NCBI RefSeq assembly: GCF_002211765.1
Contig: NZ_CP022133.1
Span: forward strand, 1,302,001 to 1,366,000
Direction of reading: 5' to 3'
Length of the DNA stretch: 64,000 nt
From: Idiomarina piscisalsi
Lineage (GTDB): Bacteria > Pseudomonadota > Gammaproteobacteria > Enterobacterales > Alteromonadaceae
This document shows, in pieces, positions 15,613 to 24,935 of the stretch; within the stretch, counting starts at the first letter, position 1, and every line of letters begins with the position of its first letter. The notes under the pieces are model-generated. The model was not told where the DNA came from and ran no database searches. It saw nothing but the letters and a program-made list of their open reading frames with translations. The position numbers and the translations under genes are program-made.

Positions 15613-17529
15613 ATGAAGTTAGAACACCTGGCGTTGCAGCCAGATATTGATAGCTGGTTGCAAAGCTTCCCGGCAAACTTAACCGAGAATCCTTTAGTTG
15701 GTCAGTCTCGCGCAACTAAGGCGTTTGATGATGCGCTGCAGCAACGTGGCACGTATTCGAATATCTATGCGCTGTTTTCGCCTGGTATTTTAAAGCGTGA
15801 TGCGCTTAACGCCTATTTTAGTGAGCATCAGTGGGAACACTCCAGTTGGTACGACTGGGTTTATATGGCAAACCCAAACGACGCGCTACGACCAATTGCG
15901 GTCAATATTCCGTCGGGTTCGGCTGAGGCATTTTTAGAGGCGGTGTGGGCTTTTATTAATTTACCAAAAGACCAACGGGAAACGGCTTATAAAGAGATCA
16001 ACCAAGCTTATGACACGCACAAGCTCCGGGACTATATGCAGCAAATACGTGATGTGTCGCCTGAAGAGATACAAGGTGAACAACTGGCCAGTATTTTAGT
16101 AGCGCATAAGCACCCTGCTCCTTATTACTATTGCGACCGAGTGACAGAAGAGCGATTGTTTGGTCATATTGGTGTCCAAGCAATTGAAGGAACCGTTCGT
16201 TCTGAGTTGCACTTGATAGAGCCAGGCCTTATTCACAAGGCGAATGGCGGCGTGTTGGCCATTGAAGTTGCTGAGCTATTGGAAGACATTAAGCTTTGGA
16301 AGCGCCTGAAAAACGTCATTGAGAGCGGTGAATTAGACTGGTCAACACCGAAACCAGATTCCGGCACAGCCTTTTTCTACCGTCCAGAACCGGTTCCGGT
16401 TAATTTGAAAGTCATTTTACTGGGCTCTCGTAATGAATACGCTCAATTGCGCGAATACGACGAAGACTTTGATCATTTCTTTCCGTTTCTGGCTGACTTT
16501 CATGGTCATTACGCTACGCAGAACGACCCGGTGGCACCCTACTTTGGTTACCTGAATTATGTTTGGCAAATTGCCGACGTATTGCCGTTAAATCAAAGTG
16601 GTTATGCTGGATTATTAAAAGTGTGTGCTCGATACACCGATTACCAACAAGAACTCACGCTCAACTCTGTGCGGTTGTTGCAGGTGTTAAGGGAAGCCAA
16701 CAGTTGTGCATTAGAGCGTCAACAAACAGAGATTGATAAACAGGCCATTGAGGATGCGTTGCAGCAGCAGCGTGACCGCGAAGGTAACTTAGCCGAGTTA
16801 AGTCGCCGCAGTATTCTTGAACAACAAGTTAGAATAGATACCCACGGCGAAGCGATTGGCCAGCTTAATGGTCTGACCGTTGTCACTATGGGGGGGAGCG
16901 AGTTTGGGGAACCGTCCCGAATTACCGCCACCATTCACTATGGCGACGGCGATATTATCGATATCGAACGGAAATCGGATCTGTCGGGAAACATTCACAC
17001 TAAAGGTGTGATGATTCTAAGCGCCTATTTAGCCAATCAATTCGCGCGTTACGCACCGCTGTCGGTGTCAGCGACGGTTGTATTTGAACAGTCTTACTAC
17101 GAAGTTGACGGTGACAGCGCGTCTTTAGGTGAGCTGTGCTGCTTAATGTCTGCATTGGCTAATATTCCGCTGAAACAGTCTTTAGCAATAACTGGCGCTG
17201 TCGATCAGTTTGGGAACGTGCAGTCTATCGGCGCGGTTAATGAAAAAATTGAAGGTTATTATGCACTGTGTAAAGAGCGGGGTTTTAACGGCGATCAAGG
17301 TGTTATTATTCCCGTCTCCAATAAGCACCAATTAAACTTGAACGAAGAAGTTATCGACGCGGTAAAACACGGAAACTTCCATATCTACGCCGTTGCTCAC
17401 GTTGAGGAAGCGTTAGAGATACTCTCTTCCTGTAGAGCGGATGATTTTTTCCAGAAAGTGAAAGAAAACACCTTGGAAGATGATGCGTCAGATCAACCTA
17501 TTGGCTTTTGGCGTCGACTTTTTTCATAA
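15613..17529 (+). CDS. lonH: Lon-family protease LonH (YcbZ)
   Basis: 638 aa. The C-terminal Lon proteolytic domain has the Ser-Lys dyad: Ser502 in DGDSASLGEL and Lys545 in VNEKIEGYY, 43 residues apart as in Lon. The N-terminal ATPase-like part (LVGQSRATKAF onward) lacks a clear Walker A lysine (SPGILKRDAL), matching the degenerate ATPase of E. coli YcbZ. It is soluble and cytoplasmic. The gene order ycbZ-fabA-rmf is that of enterobacteria, where matP usually lies on the far side of ycbZ; here the transposon takes that place. The upstream region has been replaced to within about 160 bp, so native regulation may be altered. Substrates are unknown. Confidence 0.9.
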   Translation: MKLEHLALQPDIDSWLQSFPANLTENPLVGQSRATKAFDDALQQRGTYSNIYALFSPGILKRDALNAYFSEHQWEHSSWYDWVYMANPNDALRPIAVNIPSGSAEAFLEAVWAFINLPKDQRETAYKEINQAYDTHKLRDYMQQIRDVSPEEIQGEQLASILVAHKHPAPYYYCDRVTEERLFGHIGVQAIEGTVRSELHLIEPGLIHKANGGVLAIEVAELLEDIKLWKRLKNVIESGELDWSTPKPDSGTAFFYRPEPVPVNLKVILLGSRNEYAQLREYDEDFDHFFPFLADFHGHYATQNDPVAPYFGYLNYVWQIADVLPLNQSGYAGLLKVCARYTDYQQELTLNSVRLLQVLREANSCALERQQTEIDKQAIEDALQQQRDREGNLAELSRRSILEQQVRIDTHGEAIGQLNGLTVVTMGGSEFGEPSRITATIHYGDGDIIDIERKSDLSGNIHTKGVMILSAYLANQFARYAPLSVSATVVFEQSYYEVDGDSASLGELCCLMSALANIPLKQSLAITGAVDQFGNVQSIGAVNEKIEGYYALCKERGFNGDQGVIIPVSNKHQLNLNEEVIDAVKHGNFHIYAVAHVEEALEILSSCRADDFFQKVKENTLEDDASDQPIGFWRRLFS

Positions 17530-17558
17530 TTTTTTGTTCATAAGCACTTGTCGGATTT

Positions 17559-17584
17559 GTTTAGCGTACAGCTGTACGCTAAAC
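17559..17584. promoter_or_regulatory. FabR-like palindromic operator upstream of fabA
   Basis: A 26-bp perfect palindrome whose core AGCGTACAGCTGTACGCT closely matches the FabR operator known from enterobacterial fabA and fabB promoters (AGCGTACACGTGTTCGCT). It lies 35 bp before the fabA start, where a repressor would block transcription. This suggests that unsaturated fatty acid synthesis is controlled by a FabR/DesT-type regulator responding to the acyl pool. The regulator gene is not in the window. Confidence 0.8.
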
Positions 17585-17618
17585 TGCGGCACAGATTTTT
17601 CAATTATTTAAGGTGTTT

Positions 17619-18131
17619 ATGAAACAGTCGAGTTTTACCCGCGAGGACCTACTCGCATGTAGCCGTGGCGAAATGTTTGGCCCTGGTAACAGCAAACTGC
17701 CCGCCCCTGATATGTTAATGATGGATAGAATCATTGAAATTAACGAAGACGGCGGTGCCCATGGTAAAGGCTATATTCACGCAGAATTAGACATTAACCC
17801 TGATCTTTGGTTTTTCCAGTGTCACTTTATCGGAGACCCGGTAATGCCTGGCTGCCTCGGCTTAGACGCAATGTGGCAATTGCTGGGCTTTCATCTGGCA
17901 TGGTCAGGCGGCCCGGGTCGCGGTCGTGCATTAGGCGTTGGCGAAGTGAAGTTTACGGGGCAAATTCTGCCTGAGCATAAGAAAGTCAGTTATTACATCG
18001 ATATGAAACGCGTCATAAAACGCAAGTTGTTCATGGGGGTTGGCGACGGCCGTGTCGAAGTCGATGGTCGTGAGATTTATACTGCTAAAGACTTAAAAGT
18101 TGGGCTGTTTACGGATACCTCTACTTTTTAA
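17619..18131 (+). CDS. fabA: 3-hydroxydecanoyl-ACP dehydratase/isomerase
   Basis: 170 aa from ATG 17619, which has TTAAGG a few bases upstream; an in-frame GTG six bases earlier is less likely. FabA dehydrates 3-hydroxydecanoyl-ACP and isomerises trans-2- to cis-3-decenoyl-ACP, the branch point to unsaturated fatty acids. The catalytic His69 and Asp83 lie in [20 protein letters not shown], and the C-terminal [11 protein letters not shown] is strongly conserved. Length is close to E. coli FabA (172 aa). It is preceded by a FabR-like operator and followed by a strong bidirectional terminator shared with convergent rmf. Confidence 0.98.
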   Translation: MKQSSFTREDLLACSRGEMFGPGNSKLPAPDMLMMDRIIEINEDGGAHGKGYIHAELDINPDLWFFQCHFIGDPVMPGCLGLDAMWQLLGFHLAWSGGPGRGRALGVGEVKFTGQILPEHKKVSYYIDMKRVIKRKLFMGVGDGRVEVDGREIYTAKDLKVGLFTDTSTF

Positions 18132-18155
18132 TAGCGCGACAGCTTGCTGAAAACA

Positions 18156-18189
18156 AAAACGCCGATAGCTATTTTACTATCGGCGTTTT
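18156..18189. terminator. bidirectional intrinsic terminator between fabA and rmf
   Basis: A 13-base perfect inverted repeat (AAAACGCCGATAG / CTATCGGCGTTTT) with an eight-base loop. It has a T run on both strands and lies between two convergent genes. Confidence 0.9.
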
Positions 18190-18211
18190 CTCCTTTTAAA
18201 GGAATGACAAA

Positions 18212-18388
18212 TTAGCGAAACAAGCCGGTATTCCTTGCTTCCATGGCGTCTCTCCAGCCGCCTAACCAATGAGATCTAAACTCGTCTTGAGTTTGATAAG
18301 GACAGTTATCTTTTGAGCGCCCATGTAAACCAGCTTTAAAGCCCTGAGTGTGAGCTCTTTCAAAGCGATCGCGTTTTTGTCTTTTCAT
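18212..18388 (-). CDS. rmf: ribosome modulation factor
   Basis: 58 aa, too short for most ORF filters. The translation begins MKRQKRDRFERAHTQGFKAG and continues through GRSKDNCPY to HWLGGWRDAMEARNTGLFR. This is the conserved Rmf sequence: basic N-terminus, RA...G..AG..GRS...CPY and W...W..A. Rmf dimerises 70S ribosomes into inactive 100S particles in stationary phase, with Hpf. It converges with fabA, the same arrangement as in other gammaproteobacteria. A 7-bp hairpin lies about 40-60 bp upstream of the start (18,427-18,451), within the likely leader or promoter. Confidence 0.96.
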   Translation of the reverse strand: MKRQKRDRFERAHTQGFKAGLHGRSKDNCPYQTQDEFRSHWLGGWRDAMEARNTGLFR

Positions 18389-18426
18389 AAATCTATCCTC
18401 GCCTGTTGTTCACAGTTGTTCTTTTC

Positions 18427-18451
18427 AAGAGGCTTTTTGTTAATGCCTCTT
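18427..18451. repeat. hairpin upstream of rmf
   Basis: Arms AAGAGGC and GCCTCTT around an 11-base loop, lying 39 bases before the rmf start. There is no T tract in the rmf direction, so this is a possible leader structure or operator rather than a terminator. Confidence 0.45.
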
Positions 18452-18488
18452 TACTATTGATAGACTTATTTGGGGAGAGTTCAATTGT

Positions 18489-18544
18489 AAAAGTGGCAGA
18501 GTCTCAGTTGACATTTTTTAACGAATTGAAACTGTGCCACTTTT
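18489..18544 (-). terminator. probable terminator of the DUF3466 gene
   Basis: Arms AAAAGTGGCA and TGCCACTTTT lie just downstream of the DUF3466 stop (18,558) and read TGCCACTTTTACAAT in that direction. The loop is long (36 bases) but contains a secondary CAGTT/AACTG pairing. Confidence 0.6.
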
Positions 18545-18557
18545 TTATATAGAACGT

Positions 18558-20267
18558 TTAGCTATTAGTTTTCGATTTACGACGAAATACAGAAATAAGT
18601 GCACCTAAGCTGATAAAGCCAAGCAGAGACCCAAAGCCTAAACTGGCCCCCTGTCTTTCGACTCGGTTTTCTTTTTGAGTACAGTCATTTAACTCACCGT
18701 CTGCAGCCGATGGATCAAGCTTAACAGTAACAACCACGTCGCGAGTTTGTGTTTCGCCGTCACTGTCCGTGTACTCTTCAGCTTTTAGAGCGGTTGCAAC
18801 AATGACACCGCTGTCATTAATACTGTTTGCTTCAATAATATTATAGGGGGCGTCGCAGCTTATCGTATTATTTAAGTTGATAAACTCGGCACCCTCTTCC
18901 GTGGTGTCAAACATAAAGCCAGCTCTGTCACGTGCAGCTAAGGTTGCTTCAATTTCTCCGGTTCCCACGACAATACCATCAGAATTGATGGCATTCGCCA
19001 CGGTGGATGAGCCGGTGAAGAACCCTGGTAATGTTGTCAACTCTTCGTTATCAATGCTGTAGATAAATCCTGTTGTCCTAAGCTTGGACGAGATAATCTC
19101 GGCCAGGTAGCCTGTCGCAACGTTATTATCGTTAACGTCATTAACTGAGCCCCAGCGATACTTAGTATCATCTGTCACTGGTAACGCATCACCTTCAATA
19201 AAAATAGCCGGCATTTTTATTGCGCCTAAGTCTGGGTGATATGTCCAGCTCTGGCCGCCAGCGATACCATTATTGTTTACGGTATATGCATAGCTTGAAA
19301 AGTCATTCTCATCATCGTCTTCACGAGGCATTAGAGTACCGAGCTCTTGTGGTTCTCCGATAACGTTACCGCTGGCATCTAACTGCCATAAAAAGCCACG
19401 AACATCGTAAATAGAGCGGTTAGCTCCAAAAGAGCCACTGCTTCTTCTTGCGTAAAAACTGTACGTGAACGGCTCGATATTGTTTGCGGTACTGTTTTTC
19501 AAAGAAAACCATGTTTCCCAAGCACAAACCTGTACGGGCTTTGTCACAATGGCTTCTTCGTCTTCAGGTGTACACTCCGCAATTCGCTCCTGCGCAAATG
19601 GGCTGACGGCAACACTTGCATAACCCGCTGCGAGACCAGAGTCGTTAATATCCATTAATGCAGTTTCACCGCCAAGGTACTCCGTTTCAGGCGCTGTAAC
19701 CTGCGTGATCTCACCATTATTGAACCAGACGCCGCGGGTAATAAAATCAGAAACGAAGTACTCTACGGTTTGCTCTGCGTCGTTACTGTCAGTGTAGGTA
19801 TACTCAATTAATTCATAAGGAGCAGTACTATAACCAACAGCTGAGTTAGCGTTATTTATGCCGTAGAAGAAGCTGTCCGTACTGTCCTCCCATTGTTCGC
19901 CTGCTGGAGGGATTGGTTCTACCGCTTGAGTCGTTGTATCAAAGTAGAAGGCCTGGTTAAGCCCAATGCGTTGTTGCTGAGCAGTTGAAGTACTCTCATT
20001 CGCCAAACTTTGAATTAGGTTAACTATTTCCTCATCTGTCAAAGATTCAGGATCTTCAATACCTAATCGTTCAAAATCTATCTCAGCAGTTTCTGGCAAG
20101 CGCGAAATACCCACCACAAAGTTTTGCGCGTTAATATCCCGAGGAAAGCTATGACGGAAGTTATCGGCTGTCGGTACTTCTTCTACCTGATACAAATCAG
20201 CAGCAGCTGACAGTGATAGCGATGACAAAATAGCGGCAGTAACAGCTTTTGTTGTAAATTTTTTCAT
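18558..20267 (-). CDS. DUF3466-family exported protein with C-terminal sorting-like tail
   Basis: 569 aa from ATG 20267; an in-frame extension of 15 residues is unlikely because it precedes a clear signal peptide (MKKFTTKAVTAAILSSLSLSAAA). The body consists of repeated Gly-Asn beta units (INDSGLAAGYASV, VNNNGIAGGQSW, INSDGIVVGTGE) like HAF-type repeats, probably a beta-propeller. The C-terminus (RQGASLGFGSLLGFISLG...FRRKSKTNS) has a Gly-rich stretch, a hydrophobic helix and a basic end, like GlyGly-CTERM sorting signals processed by rhombosortase. Function is unknown; it is probably surface-attached or secreted. The gene starts 15 bp after uup ends. Confidence 0.8.
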   Translation of the reverse strand: MKKFTTKAVTAAILSSLSLSAAADLYQVEEVPTADNFRHSFPRDINAQNFVVGISRLPETAEIDFERLGIEDPESLTDEEIVNLIQSLANESTSTAQQQRIGLNQAFYFDTTTQAVEPIPPAGEQWEDSTDSFFYGINNANSAVGYSTAPYELIEYTYTDSNDAEQTVEYFVSDFITRGVWFNNGEITQVTAPETEYLGGETALMDINDSGLAAGYASVAVSPFAQERIAECTPEDEEAIVTKPVQVCAWETWFSLKNSTANNIEPFTYSFYARRSSGSFGANRSIYDVRGFLWQLDASGNVIGEPQELGTLMPREDDDENDFSSYAYTVNNNGIAGGQSWTYHPDLGAIKMPAIFIEGDALPVTDDTKYRWGSVNDVNDNNVATGYLAEIISSKLRTTGFIYSIDNEELTTLPGFFTGSSTVANAINSDGIVVGTGEIEATLAARDRAGFMFDTTEEGAEFINLNNTISCDAPYNIIEANSINDSGVIVATALKAEEYTDSDGETQTRDVVVTVKLDPSAADGELNDCTQKENRVERQGASLGFGSLLGFISLGALISVFRRKSKTNS

Positions 20268-20281
20268 TATTAATAACGACT

Positions 20282-22234
20282 CTATTCTGATAAGTTTTCG
20301 AGTTCTTCCCAACGCTCAAGATCCTGCATCAGCTGCTCTTCCAGCTCTGTAATTTCATTCATGACAGGCTCCGTTTTCTCTAGCGGTTGTTCGAAAAACC
20401 CAGCTTCATTAATTAATTCTTGTAATTCTTCCAGACGCGCTTCTTTTTCAGCAATCACTTTTGGTAACTCGTCTAGCTCACGCTGCAGCTTATAGGATAA
20501 CTTTTTACGTGGCTTGGCTGAACCGTTGGAAGACGTTTGTTTGTCCGCTTCTTTATTTTTGTTGGACTCAGACTCTTTTACTGGTGCTTTGGTTCCCCTT
20601 GAAGCGGAAGAATTTGTGGAGCCAGAAGGTGCTTTATTTTTTAAATAGTGTTCAAGTTCGGTAAAACCACCAAAAATCTCAGTAATGACGCCATCGCCTT
20701 CAAAGTAAAGAACACTTGTGGCGGTATTATCAACGAACTCACGGTCGTGACTCACCAGAAGAACCGTCCCCTCGTAATTAGCAATTATCTGCTCTAACAG
20801 TTCGAGTGTTTCGATGTCCAAATCGTTGGTGGGCTCATCGAGTACCAAAATGTTGCTTGGCTTTAGCAGTATTTTTGCCAGAAGAGCTCGGTTGCGCTCA
20901 CCACCAGACAACGCACTGACCGGTGTGCGTGCCTGCTTCGGCGTGAATAGAAAGTCCTGCAAGTAACTTAAGATATGTCGCGGACGCCCCTGAAACTCAA
21001 TGTCTTGTTTGCCGTCACCCACGTTGTCCATAACCGACTGACCCGGGTCGAGCTGCGCCCGGTGTTGGTCAAAGTAAGCAACCTCCAGGTTGGTTCCTAA
21101 ACGCACAACACCTGAATCAACTGGCAGGTCTCCCAAAATCACTTTTATTAAAGTACTTTTTCCGCAGCCATTGGGACCAACCAGCGCGACTTTGTCACCA
21201 CGCATCAGCAGCAAATCAAGATCGTTGATAATTTGCTTGTCGTCGAAAGACAAGGACATATTCTCGCCTTCAAAGACCTTCTTACCAGAACGTTGTGACT
21301 CGTTAACGGATAAATTGGCTTTTCCCTGAAGCTCGCGGCGTTGTTGTCTTTGCTTGCGTAAATCCTGCAAAGCGCGCACACGCCCTTCATTACGAGTTCG
21401 ACGTGCCTTAATACCTTGTCGTATCCAAGCCTCTTCTTCCGCCAGCTTTTTATCAAACTCCGCATTTTGAGCAGCTTCTACTTCTAACGCTTCATTTTTC
21501 TTAACCAGGTAATTGTCGTAATTACCAGAGTAGCTCGTCAATAAGCCCCGATCTAAGTCAATGATTCGAGTCGCCAAGCGTCTTATAAAAGCACGGTCGT
21601 GACTGATAAACAGTACGGCACCTTTAAAAGCGACTATTTGCTCTTCAAGCCAACGAACCATATCAATATCCAAGTGGTTGGTTGGCTCATCCAGTAATAA
21701 TAAATCGGGATCAACCACAAGCGCACGTGCCAGTGCAATACGCCGTAACCAACCACCAGACAAGGATGCCATAGTGTCATCAGCGGGCAGTTGTAAACGC
21801 GTGAGAGTTTGCTCTATGCGCGTGGCCATTTGCCACCCATTACAAGCATCCAGCGCCGTTTGAACACGCTCTAAGTCTTGCAGTGTTTTATCATTGCTAC
21901 TTCCGTCTGCCAGTTGCTCTGAAAGCCTATGATATTCGGACAAAAGCCTTCCGGTGTCGGCGAGTCCCTCAGCAACATAATCATAAATAGTTTGTGTCGA
22001 TTGAGCCGGGGGATCCTGCGGTAAGCGGGCGACTTTCGTGTCGCCTATTGTTTGCACGCTGCCCGCATCAAGTAAGACTTCACCATCAATGGCCTTCAAT
22101 AACGTCGACTTCCCGGCGCCATTACGACCGACCAAGCAAATACGCTCACCCGCTTCTACCGTAAAATCAACGCCATCCAGAATAGCGTCCGCACCAAAGG
22201 CTAAATGAGCATCCTGAACTCGCAATAAACTCAT
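20282..22234 (-). CDS. uup: ABC-F family ATPase Uup
   Basis: 650 aa. There are two tandem ABC ATPase domains and no membrane segments: Walker A GRNGAGKST then LSGGWLRRIALARAL in the first, and GPNGCGKST then LSGGERNRALLAKIL in the second, each followed by a DEPTNHLD/DEPTNDLD Walker B. The C-terminal domain is a long charged coiled coil (YKLQRELDELPKVIAEKEAR), typical of Uup, which binds DNA and ribosomes and limits excision of transposons. It overlaps the glutaredoxin-like gene by four bases and follows rlmKL, as in the E. coli rlmL-uup neighbourhood. Confidence 0.95.
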   Translation of the reverse strand: MSLLRVQDAHLAFGADAILDGVDFTVEAGERICLVGRNGAGKSTLLKAIDGEVLLDAGSVQTIGDTKVARLPQDPPAQSTQTIYDYVAEGLADTGRLLSEYHRLSEQLADGSSNDKTLQDLERVQTALDACNGWQMATRIEQTLTRLQLPADDTMASLSGGWLRRIALARALVVDPDLLLLDEPTNHLDIDMVRWLEEQIVAFKGAVLFISHDRAFIRRLATRIIDLDRGLLTSYSGNYDNYLVKKNEALEVEAAQNAEFDKKLAEEEAWIRQGIKARRTRNEGRVRALQDLRKQRQQRRELQGKANLSVNESQRSGKKVFEGENMSLSFDDKQIINDLDLLLMRGDKVALVGPNGCGKSTLIKVILGDLPVDSGVVRLGTNLEVAYFDQHRAQLDPGQSVMDNVGDGKQDIEFQGRPRHILSYLQDFLFTPKQARTPVSALSGGERNRALLAKILLKPSNILVLDEPTNDLDIETLELLEQIIANYEGTVLLVSHDREFVDNTATSVLYFEGDGVITEIFGGFTELEHYLKNKAPSGSTNSSASRGTKAPVKESESNKNKEADKQTSSNGSAKPRKKLSYKLQRELDELPKVIAEKEARLEELQELINEAGFFEQPLEKTEPVMNEITELEEQLMQDLERWEELENLSE

Positions 22235-22470
22235 TGCTCAATAAACTCCAATAATTGCTTTTCATCGAACGGCCAACGAAGCTCACTATCATCGCTGGCT
22301 TTTACGAACACCGGCACAAGCCAACCATATTCTTCCTGTAAGTCGTCTTGTTCCGAAATATCGACGACCCCAAGCTCTACTGGTTCCTCTAATACCAACT
22401 GATGCAGCATTTGCAATGCCTGTGTGCATAATGGGCAATTGGGCTTAGTTAATAGGTAAACTGCCGACAT
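22231..22470 (-). CDS. glutaredoxin-like protein (DUF836 type)
   Basis: 79 aa. A thioredoxin-fold beta-alpha-beta start (AVYLLTKPNCPLCTQALQML) carries a C-P-L-C redox pair, and a cis-proline region follows (YGWLVPVFVK). The length is that of small glutaredoxin-like proteins of unknown partner. The start overlaps the rlmKL stop region and its stop overlaps uup, so rlmKL, this gene and uup are co-transcribed. It is presumably a cytoplasmic dithiol oxidoreductase. Confidence 0.8.
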   Translation of the reverse strand: MSAVYLLTKPNCPLCTQALQMLHQLVLEEPVELGVVDISEQDDLQEEYGWLVPVFVKASDDSELRWPFDEKQLLEFIEQ

Positions 22471-24586
22471 TAGTGCGCTCGTGAAATAATAAAATAATGA
22501 TGTATGCCTTTATGACGCTTGAAGTCTTCAGGTATAGACGCCTGCGTCTGATCGTTGACTTCAAAGCCGGCTTTTTCCAGGTCTTCAACGTCAATTTTGA
22601 ATTTCTTACGGTTATTGGAAAACAAAATAACGCCATCGTCATGCAGCAAGTTTGCCGCGGTTTTTATAAGACCAACGTGGTCACGTTGTATATCCAGAGT
22701 ACCGTTCATTCGCTTGGAATTACTGAACGTTGGAGGATCCAGGAAGATCACATCAAATGCTTGCTTCCCTCTTTGCTCTCGCATCCAGCTAAAGCAGTCA
22801 GCTTGAATAAAGTCATAATCACCACGCAAATTGTTGAGTTCGAAGTTGCGTTCACCCCATTTAAGGTAAGTGTTTGACATGTCGACCGAAACGACTCGTT
22901 TCGCACCGCTTCTGGCGGCCTGAACCGATGCTGTGCAGGTATAAGCAAACAGGTTTAAGACATCGAGCTCATTGCACTTTTCTAAAAGCTCTTTGCGCAC
23001 CAACCGGTGATCCATAAACAAACCGGTGTCCAGGTAATCGGTCAAGTTCACCTCGAAGCGTGCACCGTATTCATGAACGGTCAGTATTTTACTTTCCTGA
23101 GAGCGTTTCTCATATTGTTGGCGACCGCTCTGACGTTGGCGGCGCTTCAACACAATATTGCTTTCATCAAATGGTAAGGCTTCGCTCAATGTCTCAAGCA
23201 TGAACCACAGACGATCATTTGCGACCCCGTCAGGAACAGTTTTTGGCGCCGCATACTCTTGAACCACTAAGTAATCGCCGTAGATATCAATAGCCGCATT
23301 GTACTCAGGCATATCAGCGTCGTAGACTCGCCAACAATCCAGCCCTTCTTTTTCTGCCCACTTTCGTAGTTTTGAGTAATTCTTTTTAAGCCTGTTTAAT
23401 AAATCGTTACTTTTACTTTCCGTAAAGTCTGGCTGCTCTATTGTTAAGTCGTAAAGCGCTAGAGTAACCGGAATTGCACCGTTTAACAGTGAATATTTCT
23501 TATGACTTCTGAGTCGTAAGCGTTTTAATAACTGTTCGTCACCAGCCAGTATCGATAAATGCCAGTTTTGGAAGTTTTCTTTTAATGTTTTGCCAAAACG
23601 CTGGTAAAGCAACAGGGTTTCAACAACCTCACCCAAGCGCTCACCGTAAGGCGGGTTAGTCACCAGTAGACCCGACTCGGCGGGCGCTTCCAGGTCTGTT
23701 GCATCACGTTCTTCCCACTCAATAACGTCGTTAAGTAGCACACGACTGGCGTTACTGCGGGCAATTGAGACCATTCGTCCGCTGTTGTCAGACCCTTTAA
23801 TGATGCCATTGAAAGCCGCTTTTCCTAATTTAAAACGCTCTTCGGCCTCACCTAGCACGCTGTGCCATGCAGCGGTATCATGCTCCTTCCAACGTAAAAA
23901 GCCCCAATGCCCCGAGCTAAACCCGGCGCATGATCACAGGCCATCATTGCCGCTTCAATAAGCAAAGTGCCTGAGCCACAAAAAGGATCAAAGATAGCAG
24001 GTCGGGATTTTTCTAACTCGGTTTTTATACCCGATCGAATAAGAATTGCTGCGGCCAACGTTTCTCGTAACGGCGCGGCGCCCTGCTCGGTTCGATAACC
24101 TCGCTTGTGCATGCCGTCACCGGAAAAGTCTAACGACCATACGAGCTTTCCTTTGTGCAGACGGACGGCAATACGAATATCGGGTTGCTCTTTTTCTATA
24201 TTCGGTCGTGCAAGCCCCTTATTGCGGAAGTGATCAACAATACAGTCCTTAACCAGCTGCGCACCAAACTGAGTGTGACGAATATCGTCATTACTACCGG
24301 AGAAGTCGATAATAAAAGTATCGTTATTACTAAAAACTCGCTGCCAGTTAAACTGAGTCAATGTCAGTTTTATATCGTCCAGGCTGCTGGGTTCGTGCTC
24401 GCCTAACTGCAGCAACATACGGCTGGCTAATCGCGACCACATCACAATGCGGTAGGCCAGCTCTAAAGAAGCATCAATATAGCAGCCCGCAACTGTTTGT
24501 TTTAAATAAGGTAATTCGTAAGCCTGTAATTCTTCATGAAGTAGCTCTTCGAGCCCTTTGGCACAGGCGATAAAAAAACGATGCAT
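22470..24586 (-). pseudogene. rlmKL: 23S rRNA methyltransferase RlmKL, interrupted by a one-base frameshift
   Basis: A bifunctional enzyme that makes m2G2445 (RlmL half) and m7G2069 (RlmK half). The N-terminal part (24,586-23,852) has the THUMP region and AdoMet motif [14 protein letters not shown]. It then goes out of frame after APGLARG and stops at 23,852. The other frame continues with [11 protein letters not shown] and runs through NPPYGERL (RlmL) and LNLFAYTC...[11 protein letters not shown] (RlmK). Adding one base near 23,909 (GGGGCATT to GGGGCCATT on the coding strand) restores about 705 aa, close to the 702 of E. coli. Either the gene is damaged or the assembly has an indel. If real, RlmL is lost, and RlmK could survive only by internal initiation. 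Confidence 0.9.
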
Positions 24587-24777
24587 AAATTCCGACTTGT
24601 TCATTCAGTAAACCGCAATTATAACGGAGAGCCACTTGGCTGTCTTTAATAACCCGGGAAATAACCTTAAATGAGCAATTAATAAGCACTTAACTTGAAT
24701 TTGGCTGAATAGTAGGCGGTTAAGTAAAATAAGGCTTGCGCTAAGGGGAGGACAGGTATAGTATTCGCCTCATCGGA

Positions 24778-24859
<82 letters not shown>

Positions 24860-24935
24860 CTTTTTAAGATAATATCCCTAAGTAATCTTCCGAACACACT
24901 TCCAAAAAGAATCTCTGAAGTTTAAAGCAATAGCC

